Assembly (NCBI RefSeq): GCF_022539315.1
Contig: NC_066338.1
Coordinates: 310,001 to 374,000 of the forward strand
Length of the DNA stretch: 64,000 nt
Reading direction: 5' to 3'
Origin: Serinus canaria
Lineage: Eukaryota > Chordata > Aves > Passeriformes > Fringillidae
The translations under genes and the position numbers were made by a program. Shown piece after piece: positions 11,095 to 23,496 of this stretch (position 1 is the stretch's first letter; every line of letters begins with the position of its first letter). The notes beneath the pieces were generated by a model. It made no database searches. It worked only from the letters and a program-made list of their open reading frames with translations, and was not told the origin of the DNA.

Positions 11095-14000
11095 GTCCAA
11101 TGGGAATATAATAAGAAACCTGTGCAAATCAACAGAGTGATTCTCAGGGTAGGATATTTGCATGTTTCATCTTTTTTCCTGACTTCTTCAAATGAATTCT
11201 TTTTAGAAAGTAATGATTGGAATTGTTACTCTTTTGACAATTCTGAGTGTATTACTGACCTTTTTGGCATATGAATGCCAAAGGAGTTAATTCACCTAGT
11301 TTTTCAGATAAAGACCAAGATTTAGTGTTGCTTCAGCTGGAGGCAGAAACATTGAAATCCTCCAGCCTCTTTCTTAGTACCTAATTTCTATTACAAAATC
11401 AGGGCACAATCTTGTCCCTTAAGGTCCAGTTAGCTCAGTTTATACCAACAGGGTGACATTAGCAGGGCTGACATGATGCTGCACACAGAAGCCCTCAGTG
11501 TGCAGCTCTAGCAGACAGTAATTCCAAGCAGTTGGACAATCCCAGTGCTGACTTTGGATCACCAGAAGAGTAGAACGAGACAGATTTAATGGAGAGGTGT
11601 CTGCAGGAAGTGGTCTGAAGAAGACAGCAGAAATCCCAGCTGTGTGTTTATAGAAATCATTTGAATGCCATTTCCAGAAAAAGATCTTCAAATCTAGCTA
11701 GCTTTTTCTGCAGATTATTTGTAAACTATATGCATGACATGGACAGTTTCACTGAGCATCTGAAATACAGCTGCGTTGAAGTGGATTGAATCAGCGTTGG
11801 GAAGCAGCAGAATAAAACTTTTCAGGAATACCTGACATATAAATCCCGCAGAAAGGGATCCGTTTTTTATGTCCAGATGGTTTTTAAAAGAATGGGTGAT
11901 CATTTAACTACATCACAGTTTTAATTAGAAATACAAAAAAATTTTGAAATCACATTTTTTATAGTTGAATATTTTTCTTTGTTGATTTCCTGCTTTCCAA
12001 TTCAGTTTTACAAATCATATGATTAGTGTCGTGGTTTGAGAGAAATTGAAGTTTTTTTGTGGTGGTGTGGTCATGCCAATCAGTGTTCAGATTTTAATAT
12101 TGGCACCTGGTTTGTCCACTGAGGGCATGGATACGCCTCTGAGAACACAGGGGGTTAAAAGCTGTGATCTCCCAGGGGAATTTCCTTTTGGGTTCCGGTC
12201 TTTGAAGAGAGCAGACCCTCCCCTGCCCGGCTCCGAGCTGGGGGGGGGGGGTGGGGGAGCGGGGTGGGAGGGGAGCTATGTGGCCAGAAGGAGGTAGGCC
12301 AGGCCTGGGCCGAAGGGTAGAGGAGCACTGTGAGGGCTTCAGGCAGCCATTCCCCATTCCCCCTCCCACCCGGAGAGGGAGAGAGAGGGAGAGAAAGCAG
12401 CCTGTGCCAGTGATAGCGTGGCTGGCGTGAAGGAGAAGGGGGGCTGCCCAGCAGAGCAGCCAGCCATGGGAGTTCATGAACCAAACCGGCAGAGCCTGAG
12501 ACTTTGAACCCTTCTTGGGATGATGGAAACTTTGCAAATGCTGATTCCTCCTGAAGTTAATGAGATTGAGAGAAGTTGAGAAGAATCCTAGGTGGGAGGA
12601 GATGATGGAGTGGCCTTTGGCTAGACTTTTCTTAAATAGCCATGACAGAACCCTTGAGTTCCTGTGACACTGCCTTCTATGGGGAGGCAATGGCTCAGAG
12701 CCAGGAGAGTGCGGTGATGTGAAAGTGTGTGAACAGAGATGACGGGTGAGGAGGGTGGTGGTGGTGCCGTCTGTCTTCGAAGAAGAAGAAGAAAAAGATG
12801 ATCTCTGTTCAAGAGACTCCTCAGCCCCAGGGGCTGAAATCTGGGGGGTAAAGGTGTCCCAAAAGGAGAGGGACTGTGCTCCTTTTTAGAACTAGACAAA
12901 GCATCCTTAAAGAGGAAAACCCTAAAAGCAGCTCTGGTCCATGTGCAGTAGTGAGAGCACTAGACATGGAAAAAAGAAGTCACGATGGCAAATGTTCTCC
13001 GGACGGTGCCACACGTGACACAGAAACACAAGAAGTTTCGACTGTTTCCTGGGGAAGTCTGTAGTACAAGAGATACTCCTCTCTTCTCGAAAATTAAGAA
13101 TTGATTATCTAAAAAGTAGTGATAAACTGAGAGCGATGATTTAAAAGGTGGTAACAGAATTAAGAAATTTGGTGGGGGGGAAGAACAAGAAATTTAGAAA
13201 GTTTTCATCCTGTGTTCTGTCTGTTTTTCCTTGTAGTTTGCGGTTAATAAAGTTTTTTTCTTTAATCTTAAGTTAGAGCCTGCTCTGCTCTGTCTCTGAT
13301 CACATCTCACGGCAGATACCAGAGAAAGAAGTATTCTCATGGGAGCACTGGCATTATGCCAGACTCAAATGATGACAATTAGGTAATTAGAACTCATGCT
13401 ATATAAAACTATTTAATGCTATGCTTCCAAGTTAAGGCCATGTATTTCCTGAGACATTTTCAGAAAAAAAAGGCCTATCTGGATTCTCTCTTCCCCACGC
13501 TCATTATTCAATGAAAATCATTTCAATTTTCTATTTTGACTTGACATGGTGCAATATTACATTCAGAAATTCAAGGCTCTACTGTTAGGTTCTTTTCATG
13601 GTTTTCTGGCCATTCTGACCTTGCACAACCACCACTCTTTACAGCTATACATTTTTGCAGTAAGGCATCACAGGGGTCTGTGAGAAGTTTTCATGTGAAG
13701 CAGAACTAACATGCAAACTACACATGACATACTCGACATATTTCACTTCAGAAAGTTACAGTATGCTTAGACGGGATGAAATATGAAAGAAATAGACTTA
13801 ACACAACATTTCTAAATCTTGGAAATCTATTACCTGAACTTTGAGTCAGTTTGCAGGACTGTGTAGAAATGCAAACGTGAAGTCCAAGGAGTAGAGCAGA
13901 TGGTGTATTGGGTGGGTGGACAGAAGATTGCCCTGAAGGTTGATGTAAGCAAGATTGCATCCTATAAAGATAGCAGCTGCTTCTGCTGGTGCCAACATCG

Positions 14001-16651
14001 AGAATTTGTGCCACTGGCCTAGTTTTCTGGGGACTTTTGAGCTGTACGCTCTTGAGGGCTTGCAGATGTGAATGAATCTGTCCTTTGATCTTTTCTTTCT
14101 TTTGAATGTCTATGACCTGTTTTGGTCTTGTGTACTGTACTGTATTGTTTTATAAACAGACATCTTTCCACTGTTTGAAAGCTGTAGTTGAAAGGTAGGT
14201 GGCAATTATGAGCTGGCTGTCAAAAGAATTAATTGTCTGCTTTAGCAAACTAGCAATAGAAACATTAAATCCACTCCTGTGATACAGATTCATTTGGAAT
14301 TTACAGGGTGATTTACATGAGTGGTTGTACTTCATGTGCAATAAATATGACTAGCTTGGTTTCTAATGATGATAACAGTCCTCTTTGTATTACTCTAAGA
14401 ATTGAATCCACCATCATTCTTTTCCTATTATTATTATTTTACTGTAAAGGAAAAAGTTTTGCAGGAACCAAGGAGTAAAATGCATGCATTTAGCATCATT
14501 CTTGCAGGTAGTCCTCAATTCTGAAAAGACGTCTCAGAAGCGGCATCAAACGGGAAAGCTAGACAGATAGCAGAATGCTGAACCTGCCGTTTAAGATTGA
14601 GTACAAAATGACACCAAAGGAATTCTCCATGTATGCTGCATAAGTACAAAGATGCCCTTATTTCAAGGTGAAAAATAGTCAATGTGAAACTTGTCCGATG
14701 AATAAAAAACTATGCTAATCCATAGACTAGAGTACCAAGCATGCTACAAGGCTTTTTTGTTCTTAATATAATTCCCAGCATGAAAAAGTACTATTTTTAT
14801 TGTAGATTGTTTAGGAGTGCACAACAGATTGTAAAAAATGTGCTTTTGTTTTTTCTAGTAATAAGAACTGCATATCATTCTAAGAGATACTGGAAACAGG
14901 TTGTTGAAAACAATGTTGTTTTAAAGGTTAATTCTATTCATAAATACTTTGCAGGAAAAAATTTGATCTGCTGTTCATCCTGAAGCCTCTTAAAGGAAAA
15001 TGTCTTGGTTGCGTTCTCTTCTCACTAGTTCAGGAGCTCCGTCTTACCTGCATTTTAATGCTATTTTATGTTCCTGATGGCACGGGTTAGACATCCTTGT
15101 CTCCATTATCATCATGATTTCCATATCAAGTGATGAGAATTTTTCTTCATGATTGGTGAAGTTAAGTGTCATAACATTAATGTCAAGTCAATTTGAAGGT
15201 TTTTTTCAAAAGGAATCTCTTCCTTCCTAATGAAAACCATTGGCAATAGCAAACCTACTCAGATTTTCAGGAAGAGATATAATACACCTGTAGAGTACAA
15301 TGACCTCCGAGTTGTTTTTTCACCAGAAGAAGAAAACAGCTCTTTTCTTCTTCTTCTATCACCTTAGAATTACTATAATCAAACCTTTTTAAACCTTTGA
15401 AGTAAGATGCCCAGAATTCCTCTTTTGAAATTACACAGAGTCAATATTTTTTAGAAAAGGTTGTGAAACCTATGAAGAAGTCGGAGTACATTCCACCTGA
15501 CTGGTGCACAAGTTCATGTTTCCAACTTACAAAAAACATATTATTCAAAGAAAAATCTTCTGCCTAAAAAATAGCCCATTAGTAATTTTATCAAAGGTAG
15601 GATTAGATCAAGTGTTCCTACAAGACAGTGCACTACTATGAAAAGCCTTTTGGCACCTATTTAACTACAGGAAACTTGAGCAAGCAGAAGTGTCTTTCCC
15701 TGCTGCAAGCTGTACTTCCTATTTGCTACTGCTGCTTAAACATGGTCGAAAGAAAACTTGTCAAAAAAGACTACTGTATACAAGCAACTGGAACTATCCA
15801 TTGCGTTCCAGCCAATTTGAACTAGAAAATATCAGACACACACTCTAGTTGAATATTTGAATGCATAGATGGAGTATACCATCACTAAGAAATGGAAACT
15901 CTGGAAAAGGAGAAAATGCAGATGAATTTCAGAAAAGGAAATTATTGGAGAGCTAACTGCAGTCCCTTGACTTTACAAGAAATGATGCCCAGTAAATCCC
16001 AACCTGAAACATAAAGAACTCTGTTTTTGAAATGGGTTGCATCTATAGTCCTCTGTTCTTCCTATATGAAGAAACTGTGTTTGGAATCAATCTTCAGAGT
16101 GGTATGGCTGAAGACCTTAGATACCTCAAATTTTTTGGATTTTTTTCCAGAAGCAACTGTCTCAAAACCTCTTTAAACTGACTTTTCTCCTTAAGATGCC
16201 ATATTTTAAAAGAGCACCTTGTATTCCAAACATCATTTCCAAATTTAGACTGAAAGTAACGCTCTTCCTAGTTACCTTCCTTTTTTTTTCCAGTTTCCTG
16301 CTAACATAGGCAGCAAAGTAGAGAACAGACCGCAGCTCTTTCTGGAGCATCTTGAACATTGCTTATGTTCCAATCTTTCACTTCGCCAAATTCCTAACGA
16401 TGAAGAAAAGGTTGTGAGGGCATTACTAGTAGTATTTTATGAAAATGTATGGGTGTGATTTATCAATTAGAATTTGGATCACATAGGTGATACTTGGCAA
16501 ATAGCAAATGAAGGGGTTTCTTTCAGCTCTCAGACTGATGTTACATGTCAGTAATTTAATAAAAAGATAACAAGAAGGATATTTTTTAACGGTGAACTTA
16601 ATTACACCCCCACCCTTGGACATCTGAAGCTTAGGAAGAGGCAATATCTGA
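11095..16651 (+). repeat. Right arm of palindrome P1
   Basis: Reverse complement of 1-5567. It lies entirely inside one gap-free contig (6068-32074), so its junctions with the flanks are real. The last part (from 13708) is also the first part of the tandem unit T1. It carries the F3 solo LTR and an exon-like patch at about 16268-16384 (minus). The short frames within it, such as 14741-14983, lack support as genes. Confidence 0.9.
12027..13377 (+). mobile_element. Solo LTR, family F3, P1 right arm
   Basis: Starts TGTCGTGG and ends GATGACA, with ATTAG target duplications at 12022-12026 and 13378-13382. It is 1351 bp against 1341 bp for the left-arm copy. A poly(A) signal (TTAATAAAG) lies near 13244 and a G tract near 12241-12251. 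It has no internal ERV sequence. The shared site and duplication show that both copies descend from one insertion. Confidence 0.8.
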
Positions 16652-18397
16652 TTTAGAAAAAAATAAAGAATTATAACAGTTTAAAGAACCATATGCTCAT
16701 GAACACTTTGCTGATGGAACGTAGCCTCTTCATTGGTTGAAATGAAGCAGGTAGACAGGACATAGGAAATATTGTTTTGTGGATCAAACATTTATTTCAA
16801 AAGTGTGGCTTACAGATGGTGAACTCACCAACTTAGATATTGCACAGTAGATAAGGGTAACTAACTTGCTTCATCCAGTTATCCTTTGGAATCATCATCC
16901 AAGATGATTTTCCCCTGCCTCTGTGAAAATGTGCCTTCCTTTTTCACAATACTTTTGCAGCAGCATTGTTAGGCCTGATCAGCTGGTATGGAGAGTGAAT
17001 TATCAGCAGCAAGGTGACTGGCAAGGGTCATTTGCTTCAATGGATTTTGATTTACAGGATATTCTGAAGACCTGCATCAGCCCTGTTTGTCAAACACAGC
17101 CATCAAATGGTGCTAAACAACTGTTCTGGTGCCTGTACTGGGCCATATGCTCTTTATTCTCTCTCTCAACTTCTCCATCACCTCTCATCTGTTTCACATG
17201 AGCTATGTTCAAGGTCCACAGGCTACTTTTCACAGAATCTTCAGGCCTGATGCAGTAAGAATGATGAACAGAACGCAGCTGGGATGAATTTTCCAGTTTG
17301 GATAAAACCTCTTGTGCACACAACTCCCCACATGCCCAGAAAAACCTTCACTAGTACTACTGTTCTACCTAAACAGCAATTTAGTCTGAAAGAAAAGCTT
17401 TTGTCCGAGAGTATCTGAGAGATTTGCATGAAGCACAGGTATCTGACATATGCAATTATGAATGTCAGAGAAAAAACAAAATGGCAAGGAGTTTTTAATG
17501 TTACCGGTTTTAATTTTCAATTCCATGCACTTTTTCAAAAAGTGTCAATCTCAAAGGCCATCAGCAGGATTCAGTCATCTGTAAGTTAGTATTCATATAA
17601 AATGTGTTTCAAATCAAAAGAAGTTCAAACCTTTCCTCAAAGTTGATATGCCTAGATTTAGTATTTCTGATCTGGATTAGATGGAAGGAAGACATTTTTT
17701 GCTCTTGGGGTGCTGGAACGTTGGAAGAGGTTGCCCAGAGAAGTTGTGCTAGTCCCATCCCTGAACGTATTCAAGGTCAGCTTGGATGAGACTTTGAAGA
17801 GCAATGAATGCCACCCTTGATGGTAGATAAACAAACTATGAATATGGAAGAAACTCAGATGGAAGTATAGGAGCAAATTTTCTCTCAGCTCTTGGGGTAA
17901 ATTCAAAGGTGCACAAAATTGCATTTCTCTGTCATTTTCACTACTGTAACAGAAAGGTTAATGAAAATGATGCAGAAGGCATCAAATTTTAAAAGAGATG
18001 AGAACTACAACATCAAACACATGGGATGGGTTTCAACATGGGACACTCTCAAAGAGAAAATCTCTGTATTTCAACACTTCATCCCAATCATTAGGATTTC
18101 AGGAAGTGCCAAAGAAGGTGGCAAAATGTCTTTCAGGACATTATTTATAGTAGTTCAGCCTGGCCATTAGTTGGAACTGGTGTTTGAACCAATGTGGATG
18201 TACCACACACGCTTTCCATGCACTGAAAAATTACTGCTCACAATGAATAAGCAATGAGGATCAAAATTGATTGAAAGCGTCTTAAAAAGGTCAAGTATTT
18301 CACTGTAAATGATCTATGATCAAAATACTTATTTCACCTTAGTGAGGGACAAATAAATTCTTCCATACCATGATGGTTTAAAATTGTATAAACCAAT
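13708..18397 (+). repeat. Tandem unit T1 (4.69 kb)
   Basis: The unit starts TTAACATGCAAACTACACATGAC-like (13708 onward) and ends at TAAACCAAT (18397). The same start sequence follows immediately at 18398, which defines a head-to-tail duplication. Contents are AT-rich unannotated DNA, an exon-like patch (about 16268-16384, minus) and a CR1 fragment near 17690-17835. No intact gene is seen. Confidence 0.85.
17690..17835 (+). mobile_element. CR1 LINE fragment (in T1)
   Basis: Contains the CR1 3'-region signature GGTTGCCCAGAGAAG, then CATCCCTGAACGTATTCAAG and AGCTTGGATGAGACTTTGAA. These are conserved words of the avian CR1 3' part in sense orientation. It is heavily truncated. Confidence 0.65.
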
Positions 18398-20022
18398 TAA
18401 CATGCAAACTACACATGACGTACTCGACATATTTCATTTCAGAAAGTTACAGTATGCTTAGATGTGATGAAATATGAAAGAGCTAGACTTAACACATTTC
18501 TCAATCTTGGAAATCTATTACCTGAACTTTGAGTCAGTTTGCAGGACTTTGTAAAAATGCAAACGTGAAGTCCAAGGAGTAGAGCAGAAGTTGTATTGGG
18601 AGGTGGACAGATGATTGCTCCGAAGGTTGATGTAAGCAAGATTGCATACTATAAAGATAGCAGCTTCTTCTGCTGGTGCCATCATCGAGAATTTGTACCA
18701 CTGGCCTAGTTTTCTGGGGACTTTTGAGCTGTACGCTCTTGAGGGCTTGCAGAGGTGAATGTATCTGTCCTTTGATCTTTTCTTTCTTTTGAATGTCCTT
18801 TGATATTTTTATTTTTTTGACCTGTTTGGTCTTGTGTACTGTACTGTATTTTTTTATAAACAGACATCTTTCCACTGTTTGAAAGCTGTAGTTGAAAGGT
18901 AGGTTGCAATTGTGAGCTGGCTGTCAAAAAATATTTAAGCAAAATAGCAATAAAAACATTGAATCCACTCCTGCGATACAGATTCATTTGGAATTTACAG
19001 GGTAATTTACATGATTTGTTGTACTGCATGTGCAATAAGTATGACTTGTTGGTTTCTAATGATGATAGTAGTCCGCTTTGTATTACTATAAGAATTGAAT
19101 CCACGATCATTCTTTTCCTATTATTATTATTGTTCTGTAAAGAAAACTAGTTTTGCATGAACCAAGGAGTAAAATGCATGCATTTAACATCATTCTGGAA
19201 GGTAGTCCTCAATTCTGAAAAGACCTCTCAGAAGCTGCATCAAACGGGAAAGCTAGACAGATAGCAGAATGCAGAACCTGCCGTTTAGGATCGAGTACCA
19301 AATGACGTCCAAGAAATTCTTCATGGATGCTGCAAAAGTACAAAGACGCCCTTATTTCAAGGTGAAAAATAGTTAATGTGAAACTTGTTCGATGAATAAA
19401 AAACTATGCTAATCAAGAGACTAGAGTACCAAGTGTGCTACAAGGCTTTTTTGTACTTAACATCATTCCCAGCATGAAAAATTCCTTTTTTTATTGTAGA
19501 TTGTTTAGGAGTGCACAACAGATTGGAAAAAAAGTGCTTTTGTTTTTTCTATTAATAAGAACTGTGTATCTTTCTAAGAGATGCTGTAAACAGGTTGTTG
19601 AAAACAATGTTGTTTTAAAGGTTAATTCTATGCCTTGGTTGCATTCTCTTCTCACTAGTTCAGGAGCTCAGTCTTAACTTCATTCTAAGGCTTTTTTATG
19701 TTCCGGATGGCACGGCTTAGACATCCTTGTCTCCATTACCATCATGATTTCCGTATCAAGTGATGAGAATTTTTCTTCATGATTGGTGAAGTTAAGTGTC
19801 ATAACATTAATGTCAAGTCAATTTGAAGGTTTTTTTCAGAAGGAATCTTTTCCTTCCTAATGAAAACCATTGGCAATAGCAAACCTGCTCAGTTTTTCAG
19901 GAAGTGATATAATACACCTGTAGAGTACAATGTCCTCCGAGTTGTTTTTTCACCAGAAGAAGAAAACCGCTGTTTTCTTCTTCTATCACCTTAGACTTTA
20001 TTCAAAACCTTTTAAAACCTTT

Positions 20023-20503
20023 GAATTTCTATTTATAGCTAATTACTATTCTACTAAGAAATGGCTGGGGTTACTTCCCTTTTGGTACAGAAAGCACACA
20101 GAGGGCTTTGAAGCAGCACTTTCAACCTATTTGCATTGACTAGGAAATCTGAGACAGAGCTTGCCCCAAGGTTTCTGCAAAAATGCTCTTTTGATGCAAC
20201 TGTTAACCAGACAATATCTCTGGGAAAATTTGCAGGGGCAGAAAGCAAGCCCTTCCTGGGAAATATACAGAAATAGTTCAGAAGTTATTCCCACTCACGG
20301 TTGTTAACCTCTGCTGTCTAGCTGTTGGATATGCTTGGGACCATGTTGAAATAATTCTAACTGATGTACTGAGGCTGCAATATTGAGTAAACATAGTTAT
20401 TTTCCCTATGTGTCATATGGAAAATAATTCTATTGGTAAAAATGAGTTCCACAGAAAACAAGAACAGCATGGTAGAAAAAAATATTACATCACTAGAAGG
20501 AAG
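20023..20503 (+). repeat. Segment present in T2 and T3 but absent from T1 and P1
   Basis: In T1 and in the P1 left arm the sequence passes directly from AACCTTTGAA to the GATGCCCAGAATTCC block. Here about 480 bp intervene. The same DNA is at about 32641-33066 in T3. No target duplication or terminal motif is evident, so insertion into T2/T3 and loss from T1/P1 are both possible. Confidence 0.7.
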
Positions 20504-21340
20504 ATGCCCAGAATTCCTCTTTCAAAGTTACACAGAGTCAATATTTTCTACATAAGGTTGTGAAACTTATGAAGAAGTCGGAGTACATTCCACCTGACTG
20601 GTGCACAAGTTCATGTTTCCAACTTACAAAAAACATATTATTCAAAGAAAAATGTTCTGCCTTGTGGAAAAGTAGCCCATTAGTAATTTTATCAAAGGTA
20701 GGATTAGATCAAGTTTGACTACAGGAAACTTGAGCAAGCAGAAGTGTCTTTCCCTGCTGCAAGCTGTACTTCCCATTTGCTACTGCTGCTTAAACATTGT
20801 CGAAAGAAAACTTGTCAAAAAAAAGACTACTGTATACAAGCAACTGGAACTATCCATTGCATTCCCTCCAATTTGAACTAGAAAATCAGACACACACTCT
20901 CGTTGAATATTCAAATGCATAGATGGAGTATACCATCACTAAGAAATGGGAACGCTGGGCAAAGGAGCAAATGCTGATGAATTTCAGAGAAGGAAATTAT
21001 TGGAGAGCTAACTGCAGTCCCTTGACTTTACAAGAAATGATGCCCAGTAAATCCCAACCTGAAACATAAAGAACTCCTTTTGAAATGGGTTGCCCCTATG
21101 GTCCTCTGTTCTTCCTATATGAAGAAACAGTGCTTGGAATCAATCTTCCAAGTGGTATGGCTAAAGACCTTAGATACCTCAAATTTTTTGTTTTTTTTCC
21201 AGAAGGAACTGTCTCAAAACCTCTTTAAACTGACTTTTCCCCTTAAGATGCCATATTTTAAAAGAGCACCTTGTCATTTAACAGGGTATTCCAAACATCA
21301 TTTCCAAATTTAGACTGAAAGTAACGCTCTTCCTAGTTAT

Positions 21341-21467
21341 CTTCCTTTTTTTTTCCCAGTTTCCTGCTAACATAGGCAGCAAAGTAGAGAACAGACCACA
21401 GCTCTTTCTGGAGCATCTTGAACAAATGCCCTTGCTTATGTTCCAATCTTTCATTTCGCCAAAATTC
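21341..21467 (-). pseudogene. Exon-like open block (best-preserved copy)
   Basis: On the minus strand, TTAG precedes a 127-bp block followed by ATAACT where other copies have GTAACT. One frame is open throughout, about 42 codons, including FKMLQKELWSVLYFAAY and a lysine-rich end. Copies at 258-374 (plus), about 16268-16384 (minus) and about 33953-34082 (minus) share the block, but the first two have a frame-breaking ten-base loss. I do not recognise the protein. It could be a decayed exon carried along during amplification, and the donor mutation here would prevent normal splicing. A chance open frame is also possible. Confidence 0.3.
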
Positions 21468-22799
21468 CTAACCATGAAGAAAAGGTTGTGAAGGCATTAC
21501 TAGTAGTATTTTATGGAAATGTATGTGTGTGATTTATCAAGTAGAATTTGTGTCACATAGGTGATATTTGGCAAATAGCAAATGAAGGGGTTTCTTTCAG
21601 CTCTCAGACTGATGTTACATGTCAATACTTTAATAAAAAGATAACAAGAAGGATATTGTTTAACAGTGAACTTAATTACACCCCTACCCATGGACATCTG
21701 AGTCCTAGGAATAGACAGTGTCTGATTTATAAAAAAATAAAGAATGATCATAGTATAAAGAAGCATATGATCATGAACACTTTGCTGATGGAACGTAGCC
21801 TATTCATTGGCTGAAATGAAGCAGGTAGACAGGACATAGGAAATATTGTTTTGTGGATCAAACATTTATTTTCTGAAGTGATGCTAACAGATAGTGAACT
21901 CACCAACTTCGATATTGCACAGTAGATAAGGGTACCTAACTTGCTCCATTATGTTTTCCCTTGGAATCATCATCCAAAGGGATTTTCCCCTGCCTCTGTG
22001 AAAATGTGTCTACCTTTCTCACAATACTTTTGCAGCAGCATTGTTAGGCCTGATCAGCTGGTGTGGAGGGTGAATTATCAGCAACAAGGTGACTGGCCAG
22101 GGTCATTTGCTTCAATGGATTTTGATCTACCGCATATTTTGAAGACCTGCTTCAGCCCTGTTTGTCAAACACAGCCTTCAAATGGTGCTAAACAATTGTT
22201 CGGGCTGTGGACCACATTAAAAAGTACCTTCTGGTGCCTGTACTGGGCCATATGCTCTTTATTCTCTCCCTCAACCTCTCCATCACCTCTCATCTGTTTC
22301 ACATGAACTGTGTTCTAAGTCCGCAGGCTACTTTTTACAGAATCTTCAGGCCTGATGCTGCAAGAGTGATGAACAGAACACAGCTGGGATGAATTTTCCA
22401 GTTTGGATAAAACCTCTTGTGCACACAAATCCCCCCACGCCCAGAAAAACCTTCACTAGTATGAGTGTTCTAACTAAACAGCAATTTAGTCTGAAAGAAA
22501 AGCTTTTGTCTGAGAGTATCTGAGAGATTTGCATGAAGCACAGATATCTGACATATGCAATTATGAATGTCAGAGGAAACAGAAAATGGCAAGGAGTTTT
22601 TAATGTTACCGGTTTTAATTTTCAATTCCATGCACTTTTTCAAAAAGTGTCAATCTCAAAGGCCATCAGCAGGATTCAGTCATCTGTAAGTTAGTATTCA
22701 TAACAAATGTGTTTCAAATCAAAAGATGTTCAAACCTTTCCTCAAAGTTGCTATGCCTAGATTTAGTATTTCTGATCTGGATTAGATGAAAGGAAGACA

Positions 22800-22920
22800 T
22801 TTTTGCTCTTGGGGTGCTGGAAGGCTGGAACAGGTTGCCCAGAGAAGTTGTGCTAGTCCCATCCGTGAACGTATTCAAGGTCAGCTTGGATGAGGCTTTG
22901 AAGAGCAACGAATGCCACTC
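22800..22920 (+). mobile_element. CR1 LINE fragment (in T2)
   Basis: Carries the same CR1 words as 17690-17835 (AACAGGTTGCCCAGAGAAG, then GTATTCAAGGTCAGCTTGG). It is the T2 copy of that fragment. Confidence 0.65.
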
Positions 22921-23496
22921 TTAATGGTAGATAAATAAAGCTCTAATATAGAAGAAACTCTGATGGAAGTATCGGAGCAAATTTTCTCTCAGCTCTTGGG
23001 GTTAATTCAAAGGTGTACAAAATTGCATTTCTCTGTCATTTTCACTACTGTAACAGAAAGGTTAATGAAAACGATGCAGAAGACATCAAATTTTAAAAGA
23101 GATCAGAACTACAACATCAAACACATGGGATGGGTTTTAACATGGGACACTCTCGGAGAGAAAATCTTTGTATATCAACACTTTATCCCAATCATTAGGA
23201 TTCCATGAAGTGCCAAAGAAGGCGGCAAAATATCCAACAAGACATTATTTATTGTAGTTCAGCCATTAGTTGGAACTGGTGTTTGAACCAATGTGGATGT
23301 ACCACACATGCTTTCCATGCACTGAAAAATTACTGCTCGCAATGAAAAAGCAATGAGGATCAAAATTGATTGAAAGCATCTTAAAAAGCTCAAGTATTTC
23401 ACTGTAAATGATGTATGATCATAATACATATTTCACCTTAGTGAGGGACAAATAAATTCTTCCATACCATGATGGCTTAAAATTGTATAAACCAAT

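Larger units (their letters stand above)
18398..23496 (+). repeat. Tandem unit T2 (5.10 kb), direct copy of T1
   Basis: Follows T1 with no spacer and repeats it to its end at AAACCAAT (23496). It is longer because it carries about 480 bp at 20023-20503 that T1 lacks, partly offset by a loss of roughly 70 bp near 19632. Its 3' half (from 21888) doubles as the outer end of the 10-kb inner block of P2. It has no gene apart from the exon-like patch at 21341-21467. Confidence 0.85.

Noticed and set aside
20023..20503. The 480-bp T2/T3-specific segment as a satellite monomer, because of its length
   Set aside because: Its sequence shares no landmark words with the 483-bp satellite; the similar length is coincidental.
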